Assembly (NCBI RefSeq): GCF_020177055.1
Contig: NZ_JAIQXT010000006.1
Location: 292,954-356,953 of the forward strand
From: Sphingomonas sp. R647
GTDB taxonomy: Bacteria; Pseudomonadota; Alphaproteobacteria; Sphingomonadales; Sphingomonadaceae
Direction of reading: 5' to 3'
DNA length: 64,000 nt
Part shown: positions 35,493 to 44,612 of the stretch, in pieces
Layout of the letters: each line of letters opens with the position of its first letter
Numbering within the stretch: position 1 is the first letter of the stretch
The notes under the pieces: generated by a model
What the model saw: the letters and a program-made list of their open reading frames with translations, nothing else
What the model was told of the DNA's origin: nothing
Databases searched by the model: none
Position numbers and translations under genes: made by a program

Positions 35493-36161
35493 TTAGAACA
35501 CTGCTGCGACCAGCTGACTGAAAGCGTCGGCGCGATGGCTCATCGCGTGCTTCGCCGCCGGGTTCATCTCGCCAAAGCTGCGGTCATGCCCCTCGGGCAC
35601 GAACATCGGGTCATAGCCAAAGCCACGGTCGCCACGCGGCGGCCAGATCAGCGTGCCATCGATCCGACCCTCGAACCATTCGACATGCCCGTCGGGCCAG
35701 GCGAGTGCCAGCGCGCACACGAAATGCGCCGCGCGCGACGTGCCCTCGGGCAGCGCCTCGAGCAGCGTGTTGACCCGCCGCATCGCGCGGTCGAAATCGC
35801 GGCCCTCCCCCTCCTCGGGGGCCAGCGCGGGAATGCCCGGATCGGGCAGCCCCCAGCGCGCCGAGAAAATCCCCGGCTCACCGCTCAGCGCATCGACGCA
35901 CAGCCCGCTATCATCGGCCAGCGCGGGCAGGCCCGACAGGTCCGCCGCCTGCATCGCCTTCAGCTCGGCATTGGCGACGAAGGTCGTGCCCGTCTCTTCC
36001 GGCTCAGGCAGGTCGAGCGAGGCCGCACTGATCGGCTCGATCCCAAAGGGGGCGAGCAGCTCGCGGATCTCGCGCACCTTGCCCTCATTATGGCTGGCGA
36101 TGACCAGCTTGCCGGGAACCAGCTTGCGGATCGCCTGCGGCTCCCGGCCCTCGCCGCTCAT
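35493..36161 (-). CDS. rdgB: Non-canonical purine NTP pyrophosphatase (HAM1/RdgB)
   Basis: A 222-residue enzyme that removes dITP and XTP from the nucleotide pool. [19 protein letters not shown] is the substrate-binding start, [10 protein letters not shown] and [14 protein letters not shown] follow, and the C-terminal [11 protein letters not shown] is diagnostic. ATG 36161 overlaps the rph stop by four bases. Confidence 0.95.
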   Translation of the reverse strand: MSGEGREPQAIRKLVPGKLVIASHNEGKVREIRELLAPFGIEPISAASLDLPEPEETGTTFVANAELKAMQAADLSGLPALADDSGLCVDALSGEPGIFSARWGLPDPGIPALAPEEGEGRDFDRAMRRVNTLLEALPEGTSRAAHFVCALALAWPDGHVEWFEGRIDGTLIWPPRGDRGFGYDPMFVPEGHDRSFGEMNPAAKHAMSHRADAFSQLVAAVF

Positions 36162-36874
36162 CGTCCCGCCGCCTTCAGCTGCGCCGCAAAAATGTCGGTG
36201 CACCCGATCCGCGCCAGCCGCAGCAGGCGCAACAGCCCTTCCTCGTCATAGGTCGCGCCCTCGGCGGTCGCCTGCGCCTCGGCGATCTTGCCGTCGGCCA
36301 GCAGCACGAAGTTCGCATCCGCATCCGCCGCGCTGTCCTCATCATAATCGAGGTCGAGCACCGGCGTGCCCTGATAAATACCGCACGACACCGCCGCGAC
36401 CTGCTGCACGATCGGATCGGTGGTCAGCTTGCCCTCCGCCATCAACTTGTCGACCGCGAGACGCAGCGCGACCCATGCGCCACTGATCGCCGCCGTCCGC
36501 GTCCCGCCATCGGCCTGGATCACGTCGCAATCGAGCGTGATCTGCCGCTCGCCGAGCAGCTTGAGGTCGGTCACCGAGCGCAGCGAACGCCCAATCAACC
36601 GCTGGATCTCCTGCGTCCGCCCCGACTGCTTGCCCTTCGCCGCCTCGCGATTGCCGCGGGTATGCGTCGCGCGGGGCAGCATGCCATACTCGGCGGTCAC
36701 CCAGCCCTCACCCTTGCCGCGCAGCCATGGCGGCAACCGCTCCTCGACGCTCGCGGTCACCAGCACCTTGGTATTGCCAAAGCTCACCAGCACCGATCCT
36801 TCGGCATGGATGGTGAAGTTCGGCTCGATGCTGATCGCACGCATCTGATCGGGGGCGCGGCCGCTGGGGCGCAT
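36158..36874 (-). CDS. rph: Ribonuclease PH
   Basis: A 238-residue phosphorolytic exoribonuclease that trims tRNA 3' ends. [33 protein letters not shown] and [21 protein letters not shown] are hallmark segments, and [17 protein letters not shown] holds the metal site. It heads the rph-rdgB operon and is divergent from a DUF6438 lipoprotein. Confidence 0.96.
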   Translation of the reverse strand: MRPSGRAPDQMRAISIEPNFTIHAEGSVLVSFGNTKVLVTASVEERLPPWLRGKGEGWVTAEYGMLPRATHTRGNREAAKGKQSGRTQEIQRLIGRSLRSVTDLKLLGERQITLDCDVIQADGGTRTAAISGAWVALRLAVDKLMAEGKLTTDPIVQQVAAVSCGIYQGTPVLDLDYDEDSAADADANFVLLADGKIAEAQATAEGATYDEEGLLRLLRLARIGCTDIFAAQLKAAGR

Positions 36875-36963
36875 AGGGTATTCTCCTGATTGGTCTGGCC
36901 GCCGAACTAGACGCGATGAAACGAACGCGCCAGTCTGACGCTTCGCCCCGTCGGAGAAACGAC

Positions 36964-37470
36964 ATGAAACGGCTTGGATTGATCATGGTGCTGGGACTGG
37001 CGATGGCAGGCTGCGCACGCACGCCCGGCCTGGAAGCGCCGACACCCGCCGCCGCAGTGACGCAGATCAGCTACAGCACCGGTCCCTGTTTCGGCGCCTG
37101 TCCGGTCTATGCCTTCACCGTCCAGGCGAATGGCGATGGCAGCTTCGAAGGCAAGCGCTTCACCCAGACCGGCGGCACCAAGACGTTCAAGCTCACCCGC
37201 GCCCAGTTCGACGGGTTCGCCGCCGCACTCGCCCCCTACCGCCCCAAGCCCGGCACCAGCCGCCGCACCGTCCCCGGCGAGAAGGGCTGCGAACGCGCCG
37301 CGACCGACATGCCCAGCGCCGAAATCAGCTGGACCGGCCCGGCGGGCAAGAGCAGCCTCTCCTATTATTTCGGCTGCGACATGGAGGCCAACCGCGCCAT
37401 GGCCGACGCCATCGGCAACGCCCCCGACCTTATCCCCGCGCTCGCCCCGCTGATCGGCGAGCGGCCGTGA
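36964..37470 (+). CDS. DUF6438-like lipoprotein
   Basis: A 168-residue lipoprotein with leader [17 protein letters not shown] (lipobox MAGC). The paired-cysteine motif [16 protein letters not shown] and a second Cys pair (EKGC, FGC) are typical of DUF6438, which has a small beta-rich fold of unknown function. Its stop overlaps the start of a related gene. Confidence 0.8.
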   Translation: MKRLGLIMVLGLAMAGCARTPGLEAPTPAAAVTQISYSTGPCFGACPVYAFTVQANGDGSFEGKRFTQTGGTKTFKLTRAQFDGFAAALAPYRPKPGTSRRTVPGEKGCERAATDMPSAEISWTGPAGKSSLSYYFGCDMEANRAMADAIGNAPDLIPALAPLIGERP

Positions 37471-38036
37471 GCGCGCGCGTGGCGTCGGCGCGGCTAACGG
37501 TCGCAATGCTCGCCATGCTCACCACCGGGTGCGTAGCAATCCCGGAACCGTTCGCTCTGGGCACCGACGAGGGGCCGATGATCCCGCCGGATAAGCTACG
37601 CGATCGTCGAATTGAAATTGCGAATACGTCCTGCACGCACTTCGATGTCTGCAAAACCTATCAGATTTCGATCAATCACGATGGCACCGGCGATATGGTG
37701 TTCTATCGTGACGGTCGGCGGGAAGTCCGCAGTTTTCGCATGTCGCCTTATGCCTTCCGGAAGACACAGCTACTCGTCGAGCATCTAAGGCCGACTTCAA
37801 ACGTGTCGGCTCCGGTCGAGTTCGACGGCACCCATCGGCGCGGTTGCGATCATTGCCGGTTCGTCGAAACCTCGATCGTTCACTGGCACCGCGACGACGG
37901 CGACATTCTCTGGTCTGGAGTCCAAGTCACGCTGCAGGACGATCAATGGGCAGAGGGTGTGTTGCGCGCGCAGAATTTTCTGTTGGAAGGGATGTTGCCT
38001 TCGCTGTTGGGCCATCCGCAAAGCCAGCCTAAATAG
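37467..38036 (+). CDS. Second, divergent DUF6438-like lipoprotein
   Basis: A 189-residue lipoprotein starting at GTG 37467, which overlaps the upstream stop (GTGA), with lipobox TTGC. TSCTHFDVCKTYQISINHDGTG aligns with the [20 protein letters not shown] stretch of the gene before it, so the pair is probably an old tandem duplication. Codon use is visibly less GC-biased than its neighbours. Function unknown. ATG 37506 is a poorer start because it would cut the signal peptide. Confidence 0.7.
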   Translation: MSARVASARLTVAMLAMLTTGCVAIPEPFALGTDEGPMIPPDKLRDRRIEIANTSCTHFDVCKTYQISINHDGTGDMVFYRDGRREVRSFRMSPYAFRKTQLLVEHLRPTSNVSAPVEFDGTHRRGCDHCRFVETSIVHWHRDDGDILWSGVQVTLQDDQWAEGVLRAQNFLLEGMLPSLLGHPQSQPK

Positions 38037-38041
38037 AACGC

Positions 38042-39085
38042 ATGACCACCCCGCCGATCACCGAGCTGACCGACCGCGCCCGCGACATCTTCCGCGTCGT
38101 GGTCGAATCATATCTCGACGTCGGGCAGCCAGTCGGCTCGCGCACGATCTCACGCGCGCCGGGCCTCAACCTCTCCCCCGCCTCGATCCGCAACGTGATG
38201 CAGGATCTCGAGGAGCTCGGCCTGCTCGCCGCGCCGCATACCAGCGCGGGGCGGATGCCGACCGATCTCGGCCTGCGCCTGTTCGTCGATGGCATGATGC
38301 AGGCGAACGAACCGTCCGCCGAGGAGCGCGCCGCAATCGAATCGCGCGCCGCGACACGCGGCCCGGTCGAGGAGGCGCTCGCCTCCACCACCGCCGCGCT
38401 CTCCGGCCTCTCGGCCTGCGCCGGCATGGTGCTGGTGCCCAAGGCGGAGCGGGTACTACGCCAGTTCGGTTTCGTCCCATTGGGCAACGACCGCGCGCTC
38501 GCGGTGCTGGTGGGTGAGGACGGATCGGTCGAGAACCGCGTCGTCGACCTGCCCCCCGGTCTGCCCCCCGGCGCGCTCGAACAGGCCGCCAACTATCTCA
38601 CCGCCACTTTGGGCGGCCTCACCCTCGCCCAGGCCCGCGCCCGCCTGACGCATCAGATCGCGAGCGAACGCGCCGCCCTCGACGACGCCGCACGCGCGCT
38701 GGTCGAACGGGGCCTTGCGGTGTGGTCGCAGGACGGCGACGACCGCCCCGTCCTGATCGTGCGCGGTCAGGCGCGCCTGCTCGACAGCGCCGCCGCCGAG
38801 GATCTCGACCGGGTCGGCCGCCTGCTCGACGAGCTGGAGGGCAAGGAAGAAATCGCCCGCCTGCTCGACAGCGCGCGCGAGGGTGAGGCGACGCGGATCT
38901 TCATCGGCAGCGAGAACAAGCTGTTCGCCCTTTCCGGCTCGTCGGTGATCGCCAAGCCGGTGCGCGCGCTCGATGGTCGCGTCGTCGGCGTGGTGGGGGT
39001 TATCGGCCCGACGCGGTTGAACTATGCCCGCGTCGTGCCCATGGTGGATTTCACGGCATCAACCCTGGCCAGATTGCTGGCCTGA
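38042..39085 (+). CDS. hrcA: Heat-inducible transcription repressor HrcA
   Basis: A 347-residue repressor of chaperone operons, folded with help from GroEL. LTDRARDIFRVVVESYLDVGQPVGS and LNLSPASIRNVMQDLEELGLL form the winged helix, TSAGRMPTDLGLRLFVDGM is the family signature, and GVVGVIGPTRLNYARVVPMV the C-terminal signature. No CIRCE site is visible upstream. grpE follows after 24 bp. Confidence 0.96.
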   Translation: MTTPPITELTDRARDIFRVVVESYLDVGQPVGSRTISRAPGLNLSPASIRNVMQDLEELGLLAAPHTSAGRMPTDLGLRLFVDGMMQANEPSAEERAAIESRAATRGPVEEALASTTAALSGLSACAGMVLVPKAERVLRQFGFVPLGNDRALAVLVGEDGSVENRVVDLPPGLPPGALEQAANYLTATLGGLTLAQARARLTHQIASERAALDDAARALVERGLAVWSQDGDDRPVLIVRGQARLLDSAAAEDLDRVGRLLDELEGKEEIARLLDSAREGEATRIFIGSENKLFALSGSSVIAKPVRALDGRVVGVVGVIGPTRLNYARVVPMVDFTASTLARLLA

Positions 39086-39109
39086 ACCATAAGAAAACAC
39101 GCAGGAACC

Positions 39110-39658
39110 ATGACCGAAGAAAGCAAGACCGAAGCGCCCGACGACCTCCGTCAGGAAACCGCCGAGGCCGCCCCCGAAGTGGCCGAACAGGACCGCGTCG
39201 CCGCGCTCGAGGCGGAACTCGCCGAAGCCAAGTCCGCAACCCTCTACGCCCGCGCCGAGGCCCAGAACCTGCTGCGCCGCGCGCAGAAGGAAGCGGAAGA
39301 CGCACGCAACTATGCCGCCACCGGCTTTGCCCGCGACATCCTGTCGGTCGCCGACAATCTCGGCCGCGCGCTCGCCGCGATTCCGGAAGAGCTGCGCGAA
39401 GACGACAAGATGAAGGGGCTGATCATCGGCCTCGAAGCGACCGGGCGCGAGCTCGACAGCGTCTTCGCCCGCCACGGCATCTCAAAGATCAGCGCGCTCG
39501 GCGAAGCACTCGACCCCAATCGCCACCAGGCGATGATGGAAATGCCCAGCGCCGACGCTGAACCCGGCACGATCGTGCAGGAAATCCAGTCCGGCTACAT
39601 GATCCGCGACCGCCTGCTCCGCCCCGCACTGGTGGGTGTGGCCAAGAAGCCGGATTGA
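39110..39658 (+). CDS. grpE: Nucleotide exchange factor GrpE
   Basis: A 182-residue DnaK cofactor. A long N-terminal coiled coil (RVAALEAELAEAKSATLYAR, AEAQNLLRRAQKEAEDARNY) is followed by the beta domain with LDPNRHQAMMEM and IVQEIQSGYMIRDRLLRPALV. It forms the usual hrcA-grpE operon. Confidence 0.96.
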   Translation: MTEESKTEAPDDLRQETAEAAPEVAEQDRVAALEAELAEAKSATLYARAEAQNLLRRAQKEAEDARNYAATGFARDILSVADNLGRALAAIPEELREDDKMKGLIIGLEATGRELDSVFARHGISKISALGEALDPNRHQAMMEMPSADAEPGTIVQEIQSGYMIRDRLLRPALVGVAKKPD

Positions 39659-39719
39659 TCGCCACGCCTTGTGCCTCGCGCCGGTTCGACTAGATTGGTC
39701 GGACCGGCTGGAGGTGCTG

Positions 39720-39995
39720 ATGGGTGCTCAGACCAGAGAATTGACCGCCCATGTGCCGGTCGAACTCGCCGACAAGGTCGATCTCGTCGCTGGCCGGCTC
39801 GACCGGTCGAGCGAATGGGTCATGCAACAGGCGCTCTCCGCCTGGGTCGATGTCGAAGAAGAGCGGCATCAGATGACGCTTGAGGCTGTGGCCGAAGTCG
39901 ATGCGGGCAACACGATCAGCCACGCGGCGATGCTCGCTTGGGCCGAGAGCCTTGGAACCGCCACCCCCTTGCCACTGCCCCGCTCCGGTAGATAA
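39720..39995 (+). CDS. Ribbon-helix-helix (CopG-like) protein, orphan
   Basis: A 91-residue protein whose first half, TRELTAHVPVELADKVDLVAGRLDRSSEWVMQQAL, has the strand-helix-helix pattern of CopG/ParD-type antitoxins and regulators. GGAGG precedes the ATG at 39720. No ParE/RelE-type toxin gene follows: the next gene is on the opposite strand and unlike a known toxin. It may be an autonomous regulator or the remnant of a toxin-antitoxin pair. Confidence 0.72.
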   Translation: MGAQTRELTAHVPVELADKVDLVAGRLDRSSEWVMQQALSAWVDVEEERHQMTLEAVAEVDAGNTISHAAMLAWAESLGTATPLPLPRSGR

Positions 39996-40017
39996 CGCCC
40001 GTGTCTGGTCGGGCAGC

Positions 40018-40464
40018 CTATGCCGGGCCTGCCGCAACTCCGGCGCCGTCCTCCGCAGCAGCAACGATCTGGCGCGAGCGAAACAGCAGATCGTCGACAT
40101 CCTGCCGCACCATCTCGATCTGTTCGTTGGATAAATTCCAAGGGGCAGCCGCAACTTGCAGGTATGCAATCCGCTGCTGTGCGCTCATCGACCACCAGCC
40201 GCTCCGCGAGCTTTCCGCGAACACCTCTCGGGCGATGCACGCCAAATCATCGCGCGTGAAGCAGTCGCCGCTCTGCCTTGGTGGCAGGTTCGATGCTCCA
40301 TCCAGCTGTCGGATGAGATCTGCGAGCGGCCTGTGAAACAGGGTTTCGGGATCGAAGCGCTCGCCAAATTTCGCCTTCATCAGCAATGTCAGCATCACTG
40401 TGGCGGACCCGTTCAAACGGATCGTATCCGTCTCTGGGTCAAAGTGCAGAAAACCAGCGGTCAT
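40018..40464 (-). CDS. Hypothetical cytoplasmic protein
   Basis: A 148-residue protein beginning MTAGFLHFDPETDTIRLNGS, with no signal peptide or membrane helix. TVMLTLLMKAKFGERFDPETL and ALYLRQ-like helices suggest an all-alpha fold, and the only Cys are in GDCFTRDDLACI. GC content and codon use are a little less extreme than the flanking hrcA-grpE and glnD. I cannot name a family. It is convergent with the RHH gene. Confidence 0.6.
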   Translation of the reverse strand: MTAGFLHFDPETDTIRLNGSATVMLTLLMKAKFGERFDPETLFHRPLADLIRQLDGASNLPPRQSGDCFTRDDLACIAREVFAESSRSGWWSMSAQQRIAYLQVAAAPWNLSNEQIEMVRQDVDDLLFRSRQIVAAAEDGAGVAAGPA

Positions 40465-40552
40465 GCACCAAGCGTAGGATAGCCAGCGCCACGAGCCAAC
40501 CATTCGCGTCTCACCAGTAGCGCCCGCCCAACATCTCCCCTATCTCCCCCTC

Positions 40553-43291
40553 ATGTCCGGCCGCTTTGACTCCATCCATCACCGCCGCGCGATCGTCGAC
40601 CGGCGGGCGCTGGCGGACGATCTTGCCGCGCTCGATGCGCCCGATACGATGCGGCTGCGTCAGGCCGCCGCGCTGCGGCTCAAACAGGCGCTCGAAGAGG
40701 GCCGCGCCGAAATCGCCCGCCGCCTGATCGACCACCCGGCCAAGGGGCATGATAGCGCGGCGAGCGGCGCGTTCCTGATGGACCAACTGCTGCGCACCCT
40801 GTGGGACTTCACCCTCGCGCGGCTCTACCCCAACAGCAACCCGACCGCGTCCGAACGCATGACGCTGATCGCGGTCGGCGGCTATGGCCGGGGCGAGATG
40901 GCGCCGCACAGCGATGTCGATATTGGCTTCATCACGCCCTGGAAGCAGACCGGGTGGAGCGAGCAGGTCATCGAATCGATGCTCTATTCGCTATGGGACA
41001 TGGGACTGAAGGTCGGCCACAGCTCGCGCTCGCTCGACGAGATGGTGCGCGAGGCACGCGGCGACATCACCGTCCGCACCGCGCTGCTCGAGGCCCGCTA
41101 TATCTGGGGCGACACCACGCTCTATGACGAGGCCGCGGCGCGCTTCAAGGCCGAGATCCAGAATGGCAGCGCGCGCGACTTCATCGCGCAAAAGCTCGTC
41201 GAGCGTGACGAGCGCCACCGCAAGATGGGCGACAGCCGCTATGTCGTCGAACCGAACATCAAGGAGGGCAAGGGCGGCCTGCGCGACCTCCACACCTTGT
41301 TCTGGATCGGCAAATACGCCCATGGCGTGCGCGAACCCGCCGATCTGGTCGAGGTCGGCCTGCTCACCAAACTCGAATATCGCCAGTTCCGCCGCGCCGA
41401 GAATTTCCTGTGGGCGGTGCGCTGCCACCTCCACAACCTCGCCGGGCGCGGCGAGGACCGCCTGACCTTCGACTATCAGCGCGAGATCGCCGAGCGGATG
41501 CGCTACGCCGACCGTCCGGGCAAGTCGAAGGTCGAGCGCTTCATGCACTTCTACTTCCTTCAGGCGAAGATGGTCGGCGACCTCACAGGCGTCTTCCTCG
41601 CGCATCTGGACGAGAAGTTTGCGGCACGCGGCAGCCGCTTCGGCCTCCCCCGCATCCGCCGCAGCCCCCGCAAGCTCAAGGGCTTCGTGCTCGATCGCGG
41701 CCGCCTCGCGCTCCCCCGCGACGATTTCTTCCGCGAAGACCCGGTGCGGCTGGTCGAGCTGTTCCAGCTCGCCGACCTGCACAAGCTCGAAGTCCATCCG
41801 CTCGCGATGCGCGCCGCCAATCGCGACGCCAAGCTGATCGCCGACTGGCGCGACGACCCGCGCGCCAATGCGCTGTTCATGGACGTGCTGACGTCCCCGC
41901 GCGATCCCGAAACCGTGCTGCGCTGGATGAACGAGGCTGGGGTGTTCGGCCAGTTCGTGCCGGACTTTGGCCGCGTCGTCGCGCAGATGCAGTTCGACAT
42001 GTACCACCACTTCACGGTGGACGAACACACGATCCGCGCCGTCGGCCTGCTCAACCGCATCGAAAAGGGCGACCTCAAGGAGGATCACCCGCTCGCCAGC
42101 GGCATCCTCGATCAGGTCGCCTCACGCCGCGCGCTCTATGTCTCGGTGCTGCTGCACGACATCGCCAAGGGCCGTGGCGGCGACCATAGCGTCATCGGCG
42201 CGGAAATCGCGCTCAAGCTCTGTCCGCGCTTCGGCCTCAGCGCGGCGGAGACCGAGACGGTATCGTGGCTGGTCCGCTATCACCTGCTGATGTCCGCCAC
42301 CGCGTTCAAGCGCGACCTGAGCGACTTCAAGACGATCCTCGACTTCACCGCCGTCGTGCAATCTCCCCAGCGGCTGATGATGCTGCTGATCCTCACCGTG
42401 GTCGATATCCGCGCGGTCGGCCCCGGCGTGTGGAACGGGTGGAAGCGCCAGCTGCTCACCAACCTCTTCGACAGCGCCGAGGAAGTGCTGCGCCTCGGCC
42501 ACAAGCAAAAGGGGCGCGGCGAACGGATCGCCGCGAAACAGGCGGCGCTAAGCGATACCCTCGGCGGCGATGTCGGCGATTTCGTCCGCCGCCTCGCCGA
42601 CCCCTATTGGGTGGCCGAGCCCGAGGATGTGATCGAACGCAACGCCCGCTTCATCGCGCGCACTGGCGATGCGCAGCTGTCGGTCGAAGCGACGGTTTAT
42701 CCCGATCGCGGCGCAACGCTCGTCACTGTCTATGCCGCCGACCATGCCGGCCTGTTCTACCGCATCGCCGGCGCGATCCATGCGGCGGGCGGCAACATCA
42801 TCGACGCGCGCATCCACACCACGCGCGACGGCATGGCGCTCGACAATTTCCTGGTTCAGGACCCGCTCGGCCGCCCGTTCGACGATCCCGGCCAGCTCGC
42901 CCGCATCGAAACCGGCATTGCCGAGGCGCTGGCCAACCGCGCCAAGCTCACCGAACGCCTCGCCGCCAAGCCGCTCCGCCTGCGCGCCGACGCCTTCACG
43001 ATCGAGCCGAACGTGCTGATCGACAACAAGGCGTCGAACCGCTTCACCGTGATCGAGGTACAGGCGCGCGACCGCCCGGCTTTGCTCCATCACCTCGCCT
43101 ACGCGCTGTTCCAGTCCAAGGTGACGATCCACAGCGCGCACGTCGCCACTTATGGCGAACGCGCGGTCGATACCTTCTACGTAACCGACCTGACCGGGGA
43201 CAAGATCAACGCCGTGCTGCGCCTCAAGTCGCTCGAACGCCGCCTGCTCGACGCAACCTCGGGCCAGGGCGAGTTTGCCAGCGCGGCGTGA
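40553..43291 (+). CDS. glnD: [Protein-PII] uridylyltransferase / uridylyl-removing enzyme
   Basis: A 912-residue nitrogen sensor that uridylylates PII at low glutamine and deuridylylates it at high glutamine. The nucleotidyltransferase motif is AVGGYGRGEMAPHSDVDIGF (residues 108-125), the HD phosphodiesterase site LLHDIAKGRGGDHS lies near residue 534, and two ACT domains near 720-800 and 830-905 (VTVYAADHAGLFYRIAGAIH, VQARDRPALLHHLAYALF) bind glutamine. It appears to be a single-gene unit. Confidence 0.97.
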   Translation: MSGRFDSIHHRRAIVDRRALADDLAALDAPDTMRLRQAAALRLKQALEEGRAEIARRLIDHPAKGHDSAASGAFLMDQLLRTLWDFTLARLYPNSNPTASERMTLIAVGGYGRGEMAPHSDVDIGFITPWKQTGWSEQVIESMLYSLWDMGLKVGHSSRSLDEMVREARGDITVRTALLEARYIWGDTTLYDEAAARFKAEIQNGSARDFIAQKLVERDERHRKMGDSRYVVEPNIKEGKGGLRDLHTLFWIGKYAHGVREPADLVEVGLLTKLEYRQFRRAENFLWAVRCHLHNLAGRGEDRLTFDYQREIAERMRYADRPGKSKVERFMHFYFLQAKMVGDLTGVFLAHLDEKFAARGSRFGLPRIRRSPRKLKGFVLDRGRLALPRDDFFREDPVRLVELFQLADLHKLEVHPLAMRAANRDAKLIADWRDDPRANALFMDVLTSPRDPETVLRWMNEAGVFGQFVPDFGRVVAQMQFDMYHHFTVDEHTIRAVGLLNRIEKGDLKEDHPLASGILDQVASRRALYVSVLLHDIAKGRGGDHSVIGAEIALKLCPRFGLSAAETETVSWLVRYHLLMSATAFKRDLSDFKTILDFTAVVQSPQRLMMLLILTVVDIRAVGPGVWNGWKRQLLTNLFDSAEEVLRLGHKQKGRGERIAAKQAALSDTLGGDVGDFVRRLADPYWVAEPEDVIERNARFIARTGDAQLSVEATVYPDRGATLVTVYAADHAGLFYRIAGAIHAAGGNIIDARIHTTRDGMALDNFLVQDPLGRPFDDPGQLARIETGIAEALANRAKLTERLAAKPLRLRADAFTIEPNVLIDNKASNRFTVIEVQARDRPALLHHLAYALFQSKVTIHSAHVATYGERAVDTFYVTDLTGDKINAVLRLKSLERRLLDATSGQGEFASAA

Positions 43292-43358
43292 ACGACAGGG
43301 TTGCGCCGCGCCACAGGGTGAGTTAGTCCGACAATACACTCAGATTCGGACACCCTTC

Positions 43359-43733
43359 ATGCGCAGCCACGCACTCGACGTCACATCAGAAGTCCCCGTC
43401 CGCGCGGGGTGGCGCGGCACCTTTCGCAACCGCTGGGTCCGGGGCGCAGCCGCGCTGGCAGTGCTCGCGTTCGGCGTTTTCATCACGCTCAGCATCTGGG
43501 CTGAACCCGGCTCCCCGGTCGTGGTCGATGGCAGCAAGCTGGTGGCGAGCAGTCGGCTGCATCAGGTTCTGAACGATCCCTCGCTCGCCACCCGCGAGGG
43601 CAACCCCAGCATCGGCGCGCGCTTTACCGACAAGTCCGGCCACAGCTGCCACCCCTTCGCCCAGGGCACGGTCAATGGCACGGTCTGCCAGATCGAAGGC
43701 GACTGGCGCGTGACCGAAGTGCGCCAGCGCTGA
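43359..43733 (+). CDS. Membrane-anchored protein resembling the periplasmic end of anti-sigma factors
   Basis: A 124-residue protein with a short cytoplasmic N-terminus, one transmembrane helix (AAALAVLAFGVFITLSIWA) and a periplasmic domain. That domain's ARFTDKSGHSCHPF and TVCQIEGDWRV resemble the FxDxxGxxCRxF...GxACxxxxxW pattern I associate with the outer part of sphingomonad anti-sigma factors. The zinc anti-sigma domain itself is missing and no sigma gene is adjacent, so function is unknown. Confidence 0.6.
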   Translation: MRSHALDVTSEVPVRAGWRGTFRNRWVRGAAALAVLAFGVFITLSIWAEPGSPVVVDGSKLVASSRLHQVLNDPSLATREGNPSIGARFTDKSGHSCHPFAQGTVNGTVCQIEGDWRVTEVRQR

Positions 43734-43791
43734 CACTGGCCAGCCGCGCCGGGAACGCCTAAACTGGCCCTCCAACCGCGAGGAGCAGGCA

Positions 43792-44175
43792 ATGGGTGTA
43801 CTCGGCATGGGCGGGCTGTTCTTTCGGGCGCAGGACCCGGACGCACTCACCGCATGGTATCGCGAACATCTCGGCATCGGCGCAGGCTGCGTTGCCGAGG
43901 ATAGCGGCGGCGAGGTCAACGAATGGACCTGGCATACGCAAGGCGGCCCGATGGTGTTCGCCCCGTTCAAACAGGCAACCGACTATTTCGCCGCCGACAA
44001 GCAATTCATGATCAACCTGCGCGTCCGCGACCTTGAAGGGATGCTCGAACAGCTCAACGCGGCGGGCATCGACATCATCACCAAGCCCGAATGGGACTCC
44101 CCCGAAACCGGCAAATTCGCCCGCATCCACGATCCCGAAGGCAACGCGATCGAACTGTGGGAGCCGCCGGTATGA
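43792..44175 (+). CDS. VOC-family protein (glyoxalase/bleomycin-resistance fold)
   Basis: A 127-residue protein of the VOC superfamily. FFRAQDPDALTAWYREHLGI and FARIHDPEGNAIELWEPP are the paired beta-alpha-beta-beta-beta modules with a C-terminal Glu ligand. It is a different branch from gloA. The stop overlaps the next start (ATGA). Confidence 0.85.
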   Translation: MGVLGMGGLFFRAQDPDALTAWYREHLGIGAGCVAEDSGGEVNEWTWHTQGGPMVFAPFKQATDYFAADKQFMINLRVRDLEGMLEQLNAAGIDIITKPEWDSPETGKFARIHDPEGNAIELWEPPV

Positions 44176-44387
44176 CCGCCATCTGGATCGCCCTTGGCGC
44201 GGTCGCGATCGCGCTGATCCCTGCGTTCATCTCGATGAAGGCGGCGAAGGATGCCAAACGCAAAAAGGATAGCGGTGACGGCGGCACCACCTATGCCAGC
44301 GACACCGGCGACCGCGACCGTACCGATAGCGACTCGGGCGGGGATGGCGGCGGAGACGGCGGCGGAGACGGCGGCGGCGGAGACTAG
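44172..44387 (+). CDS. Small membrane protein with Gly/Asp-rich tail
   Basis: A 71-residue protein with one transmembrane helix (IWIALGAVAIALIPAFISM), a basic patch (KAAKDAKRKK), and an acidic-glycine tail (SGGDGGGDGGGDGGGGD) encoded by repeated GGCGGAGAC units. It is coupled to the VOC gene by ATGA. No function can be assigned. A 127-bp palindromic element begins immediately after its TAG stop. Confidence 0.65.
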   Translation: MTAIWIALGAVAIALIPAFISMKAAKDAKRKKDSGDGGTTYASDTGDRDRTDSDSGGDGGGDGGGDGGGGD

Positions 44388-44514
44388 AATCCTCCCCCGC
44401 CAGGGGGAGGTGGCGCCGTAGGCGACGGAGGGGGAGGACGGGAGTGATCTCGAAGGTCGTACTTCCTCCCCATCCGTCAGCTCCGCTGACACCTCCCCCT
44501 GGCGGGGGAGGATT
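44388..44514. repeat. 127-bp element with perfect 25-bp inverted ends
   Basis: The 25 bases at 44388-44412 are exactly repeated in reverse complement at 44490-44514; they begin AATCCTCCCCCGCCAGGGGG. Each end also folds on itself (CCTCCCCC/GGGGGAGG). It begins one base after the stop of the small membrane protein. The full 25-bp perfection suggests recent gain or selection on structure. Confidence 0.8.
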
Positions 44515-44529
44515 GAACACACTCCCATC

Positions 44530-44612
44530 GTCAGCCCGGCCTTGAGCCGGGCCAAGGCTTCTTCTTCCGACGCCGCAAGAAAAGCCCAGCCCCGGGTCAG
44601 GCCCGGGGCGAC
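44530..44612. repeat. GTC...GAC element of two hairpins
   Basis: Hairpins GCCCGGC-CTTGA-GCCGGGC (44534-44552) and GCCCCGGG-TCAGG-CCCGGGGC (44589-44609) are joined by a CTTCTTCTT stretch. The second hairpin runs into the 3' end of the leftward gene at 44597 and provides its stop codon. Confidence 0.7.

Noticed and set aside
37900..38041. CIRCE element upstream of hrcA
   Set aside because: No TTAGCACTC-N9-GAGTGCTAA-like inverted repeat is visible before hrcA, which starts 5 bp after the preceding gene.
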